Shown here piece by piece: positions 59,421 to 64,000 of a DNA stretch of 64,000 nucleotides. This DNA comes from Liquidambar formosana (lineage: Eukaryota > Streptophyta > Magnoliopsida > Saxifragales > Altingiaceae), in contig CM077831.1 in assembly GCA_039720395.1 (NCBI GenBank), positions 3,700,003 to 3,764,002 on the forward strand. The letters are read 5' to 3'. A program made the translations under genes and the position numbers. The notes beneath the pieces are model-generated. The model was not told the origin of the DNA. It ran no database searches and worked only from the letters and a program-made list of their open reading frames with translations. Each line of letters starts with the position of its first letter. Within the stretch, counting starts at the first letter, position 1.

Positions 59421-60992
59421 ATGGAAGAGATCGATATGATCACATGGGATGATCTCATGGGTGACGTAGGTGAGATTGATGATATGTGGATGAGCGATGA
59501 TGAGGTGGAGCACATAACCAGAGGAGGTTGCCATTTCAAGCCACCGCACCTAGAATCTGACAACCCGTTGGGAGAATTGGAAGGTAACCGCCACCTCGAC
59601 TTGCAAGGAGAGGAAGATGAAGTGCTTAGGCAATTGAAGAAGACTAATGCGAACATCACTATATGGGGCTTGCTTATGGCCTCTTACAAGCACAGGCAGA
59701 TAGTCTTGAAATTGCTTAACCAGGTACAGGTTCCTGTGGATACGTTTCCAGAAAATTTGGTGAACTTGGTGAACCCAACCTCAAAGAACTCAACTATTGT
59801 GTTCTCAAAAGTGGACCTACCTCAAAGTGGACCTAGCCATTTGCAAGCCATGTACATCACTGTCAACACTATGGGAAAGAGGGTTCCAACAGTCTTAATT
59901 GACAATGGTTCTGCCCTTAATGTGTGCCCTCTTAGAACTGCCACCATCTTGGGATTGGATCCTACCGACTTCATGCCATCTAGGCAAACAGTGAGAGCCT
60001 ATGATAACACCCGCAGAGAGGTGATTGGACTGGTCACTTTGCCACTTATTATGGGGCCTACAGAATTCAGAGTGGAGTTCCAAGTGTTGGATGTCCCGTC
60101 ATGCTTCAATCTCTTGTTAGGAAGGCCTTGGATTCACCCTGCAGGGGCTGTCCCTTCTTCATTGCACCAAAAAGTCAAGTTTCCTTATGAAGGGACCATC
60201 GTCACACTCCAAGGTGATTATGACTTGAAGTTGTCGGGGGTACCCATTTGCGAGATCAAGCCTGAGCCCGTTGGAGTACCATTGTCTGGATTCGAGTATG
60301 TTCAATGCATAGAGAAAGAGCCAGAACAGAGAGAGTTGATACCTCTCGACTTTTGCCCTCATGGAAACTTACATGTTGGGAACATAATGAAGAAAATGAG
60401 TTTCTTCCCAGGTATGGGACTAGGGCGCCGTCAGCAAGGCATACCGCTATCCATTCAGAGCCGCATTGTCACCTATACCTTCGGTTTGGAGTATGAGCCT
60501 TCTAAGCAGGACCGTATGGAGATGTTGCAGAGAAGCAGAGAAAGGGTCAAAGCAAAAGCAGAAGGGAGGATGCCAGATATTAGAATCTCGCCATATCGAC
60601 CTACTTTGAATGGCTACTTTGTCAAGGAAGGGGAGGACTTTCCATTCTGTGAATTCCCCGAACCATCCATTGATAAAGTAACCAAGATCAGAATTCCAAG
60701 GTTTGACATATTCTTCACTGAGTGGTATCCCATCACTGCAACAATGGTTGATGATGAAGCAATCAATGATGACTATTGGGAAGAGAAGAGCGAGGACTGG
60801 GCAGAACAGATGGATTCGGAAGCCATGGTTACAATGTTTCAAAATATGGTTCTTGCTGTGGAGGAATCGGATTTCGAGTGCTCTTCAATTCACCATGCAG
60901 CCATGCCGCTCCTTAATTGGTATCTTGAAGAGGGTACCATTGCAGAAATTCTTGAGGGCAAGGACCTTGGCCTACCTGATAGTAGCTTGTAG
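59421..60992 (+). CDS. Gypsy G2 aspartic protease region with G-patch-like segment
   Basis: A 523-residue open frame, the longest in the window. Residues 1-60 are acidic. The retropepsin active site is LIDNGSALNVCP (IDNGS at 160-164; the family has D-S/T/N-G), and the second protease motif LLGRPWIH is at 232-239. Residues 323-345 (MKKMSFFPGMGLGRRQQG) look like a G-patch, which is known after the protease in Tat/Ogre-type elements. The protease would cut the gag-pol polyprotein. The frame is open upstream past a TAG at 59394, so Met 59421 is probably not the native start but the point after a nonsense mutation. The C-terminus precedes the RT frame by about 140 bp in a different frame. Confidence 0.88.
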   Translation: MEEIDMITWDDLMGDVGEIDDMWMSDDEVEHITRGGCHFKPPHLESDNPLGELEGNRHLDLQGEEDEVLRQLKKTNANITIWGLLMASYKHRQIVLKLLNQVQVPVDTFPENLVNLVNPTSKNSTIVFSKVDLPQSGPSHLQAMYITVNTMGKRVPTVLIDNGSALNVCPLRTATILGLDPTDFMPSRQTVRAYDNTRREVIGLVTLPLIMGPTEFRVEFQVLDVPSCFNLLLGRPWIHPAGAVPSSLHQKVKFPYEGTIVTLQGDYDLKLSGVPICEIKPEPVGVPLSGFEYVQCIEKEPEQRELIPLDFCPHGNLHVGNIMKKMSFFPGMGLGRRQQGIPLSIQSRIVTYTFGLEYEPSKQDRMEMLQRSRERVKAKAEGRMPDIRISPYRPTLNGYFVKEGEDFPFCEFPEPSIDKVTKIRIPRFDIFFTEWYPITATMVDDEAINDDYWEEKSEDWAEQMDSEAMVTMFQNMVLAVEESDFECSSIHHAAMPLLNWYLEEGTIAEILEGKDLGLPDSSL

Positions 60993-61189
60993 GTTCCTTT
61001 AGTAGTCTTGTTTAGTTTTCTTTCCAAATAAAAGTGTGTCCGCCTAGCCCACCTTGTGGAGTTAGGAGTCGTTTCCTAGTTGTAGCACATGTGTTTACTT
61101 TTCTTTGTTTTTGCTAGTCCAGTCAATAAAGTGTGTTTCTTTTCATTATTTGCAGTGTTTCTTTTCTCTCTTCTATAGATATCTATGGC
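60993..61189 (+). other. Spacer between protease and RT frames, possible intron
   Basis: T-rich, with two AATAAA-like strings (about 61026 and 61125) and two acceptor-like ends: TTATTTGCAG ending 61155 and CTCTTCTATAG ending 61178. Ogre elements are known for an intron before RT, so this may be a spliced segment joining the two frames. I cannot identify a convincing donor. Confidence 0.45.
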
Positions 61190-62197
61190 ATGGATATAGA
61201 TCCTAGGAATGACGTCCCTCCGGAGCTCGTCGAGAAAAGGAAAAGGGGTGTTACCGAACCTAACATGGATGAATTGGAATCAATCAATCTAGGGATAGAT
61301 GAATTACCAAGGATAATTAAAATTGGGATAACTCTCTCGCCTGCTGAAAAAGAAAAACTGATAATACTTCTAAAAGCCAACATAGAGGCCTTTGCATGGT
61401 CTTATGAAGATATGCCTGGCATTAATCCGGATATTGTGCAACATTACATCCCCACTAATCCCACTAAAAAGCCTATAAAGCAGAAATTGAGAAAATTAAA
61501 ACCAGAATGGGCCTTGAAAGTAAAAGAAGAGGTAACTAAACAATTAGATGCAGGGTTTCTCCAAGTTGTGGAGTACCCTGAATGGCTATCTAACATAGTG
61601 CCTGTGCTTAAAAAAGATGGGAAAGTGCGAATGTGCGTGGACTTCCGTGACCTTAATGCTGCGAGCCCAAAAGATTATTTCCCTTTACCACACATCGATG
61701 TGTTGGTAGACAGTACAACAGGCCATGCTCTTCTCTCCTTCATGGATGGGTTTTTCGGTTACAACCAGATAAAGATGGCGCCTCAAGACATGGAGAAAAC
61801 AGCCTTTATCATGCAATGGGGAACGTACTGTTACAAGGTAATGCCTTTTGGCTTGAGAAATGCTGGGGCTACTTACCAAAGAGCAGCTACAACCCTATTG
61901 CATGATATGATCCATAAAGAAGTCGAGGTTTACGTCGATGACATGATCGTGAAGTCCGTGGACAAGGAAGGACATTTCGCTGCATTAGAGAAGTTCCTAG
62001 AACGGACAAAGAAGTACAATCTTCGACTGAATCCTCAGAAGTGTGCCTTTGGAGTCACCGCGGGAAAGTTACTGGGCTTCATGATCACTCAGAGGGGAAT
62101 TGAAGTTGATCCAGGGAAGATAAAAGCTATCATGGAGATGGAGCCACCAAGAACCGAAAAGCAGATCCGGGTTTTCTGGGGAGAGTTCAATACATAA
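61190..62197 (+). pseudogene. Gypsy G2 reverse transcriptase, frameshifted at its end
   Basis: The open frame runs from 61133, and family-like sequence starts at MDIDPRNDVPPELV (61190). Counting from 61133, RMCVDFRDLN is at 166-175, MDGFFGYNQI at 204-213 and the catalytic YVDD at 267-270, followed by NPQKCAFGV and a connection segment. Near 62168 (GGGTTTTCTGGGG) a frameshift gives VFWGEFNT and a stop at 62197, while the expected continuation is found in the next frame. RT catalytic residues themselves look intact. It would copy element RNA from the Arg-type primer. Confidence 0.92.
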
Positions 62198-63080
62198 GCC
62201 GATTTATCGCTAATCTGACTATGATATGCGAGCCGATTTTCAAGTTACTTAAGAAGGGCGTGTCCAAGGAATGGAATGAGGATTATCAAGAAGCCTTTGA
62301 GACCATTAAAAGGTATCTGAGAAATCCCCCAATCTTGGTTCCCCCATAGCAAGGTGAACCGTTACTGCTATACTTAACGGTCACTGAAACCGCGACGGGA
62401 GCCATGTTAGCTCAAAACCTTGAAGGGTCGAAAAAGGAAAATGTTATCTACTACTTGAGCAAGAAAATGACAGATTATGAAGTGAAGTACAATGCATTAG
62501 AAAAGGCTTGCGTAGCATTGGTGTGGGTTACTCAGAAACTCCGTCATTACATGATGTCTTTCGAAGTCCTACTGATAAGTCGCTTGGATCCATTGAAATA
62601 TTTGCTAGAGAAACTAGTTCTATCATATAGGACGGCTCGTTGGTCGCTTCTTCTCAATGAGTTTGACATAAAGTACCTGGCGCAGAAGGCCATTAAAGGA
62701 AGCGTCGTTGCCGACCACTTGGCAAGTTGCCCTGTGTCCTCATCAACCCCATTCAAAGATGAATTCCCTGACGAAGACATCCTTGAAATCAGAAAGAAGA
62801 TTTGGAGAGTCTACTTCGACGGAGCTGCAAACAGAAGAGGTTATGGGATAGGAGTGCTACTAGTTTCGCCCGAAGAGGCCTTCACGCCACTAGCAGTCAA
62901 GTTGGGGTTTGAAGCTACCAACACCATTGCGGAATAGGAGGCCTGCATCCTAGCATTGGAAGCTGCATTAGAATTGGGAATAAAGGAACTCAAGGTGTTC
63001 GGGGATTCAGCATTGATCATCTGTCAGATAAAAGGGAATGGAAAACTCATGACGAGAAGCTGCTGCCATACCATGCCTAT
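62170..63080 (+). pseudogene. Gypsy G2 RNase H and second (archaeal-type) RNase H, with stops
   Basis: Continues the connection domain (SRFIANLTMICEPIFKLL) with a TAG at 62347. The open part 62404-62937 holds the first RNase H (ATGAMLAQ, YYLSKKMTDYEVKYNALEK) and then RVYFDGAANRRGYGIGVLL, the start of a second RNase H. A TAG at 62935 replaces the Tyr of the AEYEA motif; EACILALEAALELG and FGDSALIICQI follow in frame. Another frameshift lies near 63033-63042. Paired RNase H domains mark the Tat/Ogre group. Confidence 0.9.
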
Positions 63081-64000
63081 TTGGAAGCATTGACTAAAGA
63101 ATTTTCAGAGATCGAGTTCAATTACCTGTCAAGAAACAAGAATCGGTTTGCTGACACTCTGGTAACTCTAGCTTCGATGGTGGAGATACTAGAAGGAGGA
63201 AGTGTGAAACCACTCGTGATCAAATGCAGAGAGAAACCTGTTTATTGTTGTTCTATTCGAGAAGAGGAAGTAATGGATAACCACCCCTGGTTTTATGACA
63301 TAAGGACGCTTATCGAGGATAGGGAATATCCAGAGGAGGCATCTCGTGTGGACAGACGAACATTGAGGAGATTGGCAAGCCATTATGTGGTATGCGGAGG
63401 GAAACTGTATCAGAGGTCCTACGATGGGATTCACTTACTGTGTATCACGGAGAACGAAGCTAGAAAACTCATCGAAGAAATTCATGAAGGAGTAGGGGCT
63501 CTGCATATGAATGGATACATGCTGGCTAAGAAGATCATGAGACTGGGGTACTACTGGTCTACAATGGAAAGGGATTGCTATGCCCACGTCAAGAAATGCC
63601 ATAAGTGTCAGCTCTTTGCCAACGGACAACACTTGCCCTCTATGCCCTTAACATGCATGTCAACTCCGTGGCCGTTTGCAGTATGGGGAATAGATATCAT
63701 CGGACAAATAAAGCCGAAGGCATCTAACGGTCATGAATACATCTTGGTAGCCATCAATTATTTCACCAAGTAGGTAGAAGCAGCTTCCTTCAAAGTCTTG
63801 AATGCTAAAAAGGTGGCACAGTTCATGCAGCACAACATTATCTACCGATATGGGGTACCACATGAGGTTATTTCAGACAATGGCCGGCATTTTCAGAAGG
63901 AAACTAAAGAACTCTTGTAGAAATATAAGATCGTTCATCACTTGTCATCCCTGTATCGCTCATAGACTAACGGTGCAGTGGAAGCCGCCAACAAGAACAT
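63081..64000 (+). pseudogene. Gypsy G2 integrase, N-terminal and core parts (runs off window)
   Basis: Open 63081-63773, then stops. The zinc-binding His/Cys module is seen in IHEGVGALH and CHKCQ. The core shows WGIDIIG (first Asp), VISDNGRHF (second Asp) and GAVEAANKN (Glu) up to the window edge. TAG codons interrupt at 63771 (where Trp is invariant), 63918 and 63963 (where Gln is usual). It would insert cDNA into the genome; this copy cannot. Confidence 0.92.

Larger units (their letters stand above)
52249..64000 (+). mobile_element. Tat/Ogre-like Gypsy element G2 (3' end outside window)
   Basis: Long LTR, PBS, gag, protease with G-patch-like segment, RT, RNase H, a second RNase H and integrase in Gypsy order. 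The RT-RNaseH-second RNaseH-integrase order and the long LTR are marks of the plant Tat/Ogre group. Many in-frame stops and several frameshifts make it inactive. The 3' LTR is not in the window. Confidence 0.93.

Noticed and set aside
59421..60992. Host gene with a G-patch domain
   Set aside because: Flanked in order by Tat-type gag and RT, and it carries the retropepsin motifs IDNGS and LLGRPW; it is element protease.

Overview
This is repeat-rich nuclear DNA from a flowering plant. Every coding stretch I recognise belongs to an LTR retrotransposon (Ty1/copia or Ty3/gypsy). The plant calls rest on initiator-Met primer-binding sites, Copia RT/RNase H and a Tat/Ogre-like Gypsy polyprotein with a second RNase H. 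I see no host gene, tRNA, rRNA or CRISPR array. I cannot name the species.

Layout. 1-2924 is the 3' end of a plus-strand Copia element (element X) with an open RT/RNase H. 2925-4444 is unassigned AT-rich DNA with a GC-rich inverted repeat and a ~91-93 bp hairpin minisatellite. 4445-5153 and 49129-50938 are two halves of one old plus-strand Copia copy (C0). They were split by a minus-strand Copia insertion (C1, 5154-49128) that kept growing by nesting. C1's left LTR took in a Gypsy solo LTR (6606-11604), and that LTR took in a Copia solo LTR (8667-10356). A duplicated Gypsy/LTR block, a second minus-strand internal region (C2) and two full-length Copia elements followed: C3 (19315-28980, minus) and C4 (35155-44866, plus). 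Target-site duplications support each nesting step. 50939-52248 is another minus-strand Copia fragment (C5), cut by a Gypsy element that begins at 52249 and runs off the right edge. Its 5' LTR holds one more Copia solo LTR (55194-56849).

Eleven copies of the same ~1.66-1.72 kb Copia LTR family occur in 64 kb. They share ends (TGTT...AACA), a TATA box, a small hairpin and a splice-donor-like CTGTAAGT. The internal regions fall into three grades: open RT/RNase H (X), recognisable but nonsense-broken gag with deleted pol (C1, C2), and wholly degenerate coding DNA (C0, C3, C4). C3 and C4 have intact LTRs, PBS, PPT and different TSDs but the same corrupted RT, so they look like a non-autonomous subfamily moved by proteins from relatives.

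The most interesting unexplained structure is in the long Copia leader. Three hairpins with different stems display an identical 17-nt loop, and the array is exactly 218 bp in all five copies. In one copy all three loops carry the same two-base change. The leader also holds clustered telo-box motifs and near-perfect palindromes and may be an intron. Alignments were done by eye, so percentages and difference counts are approximate.
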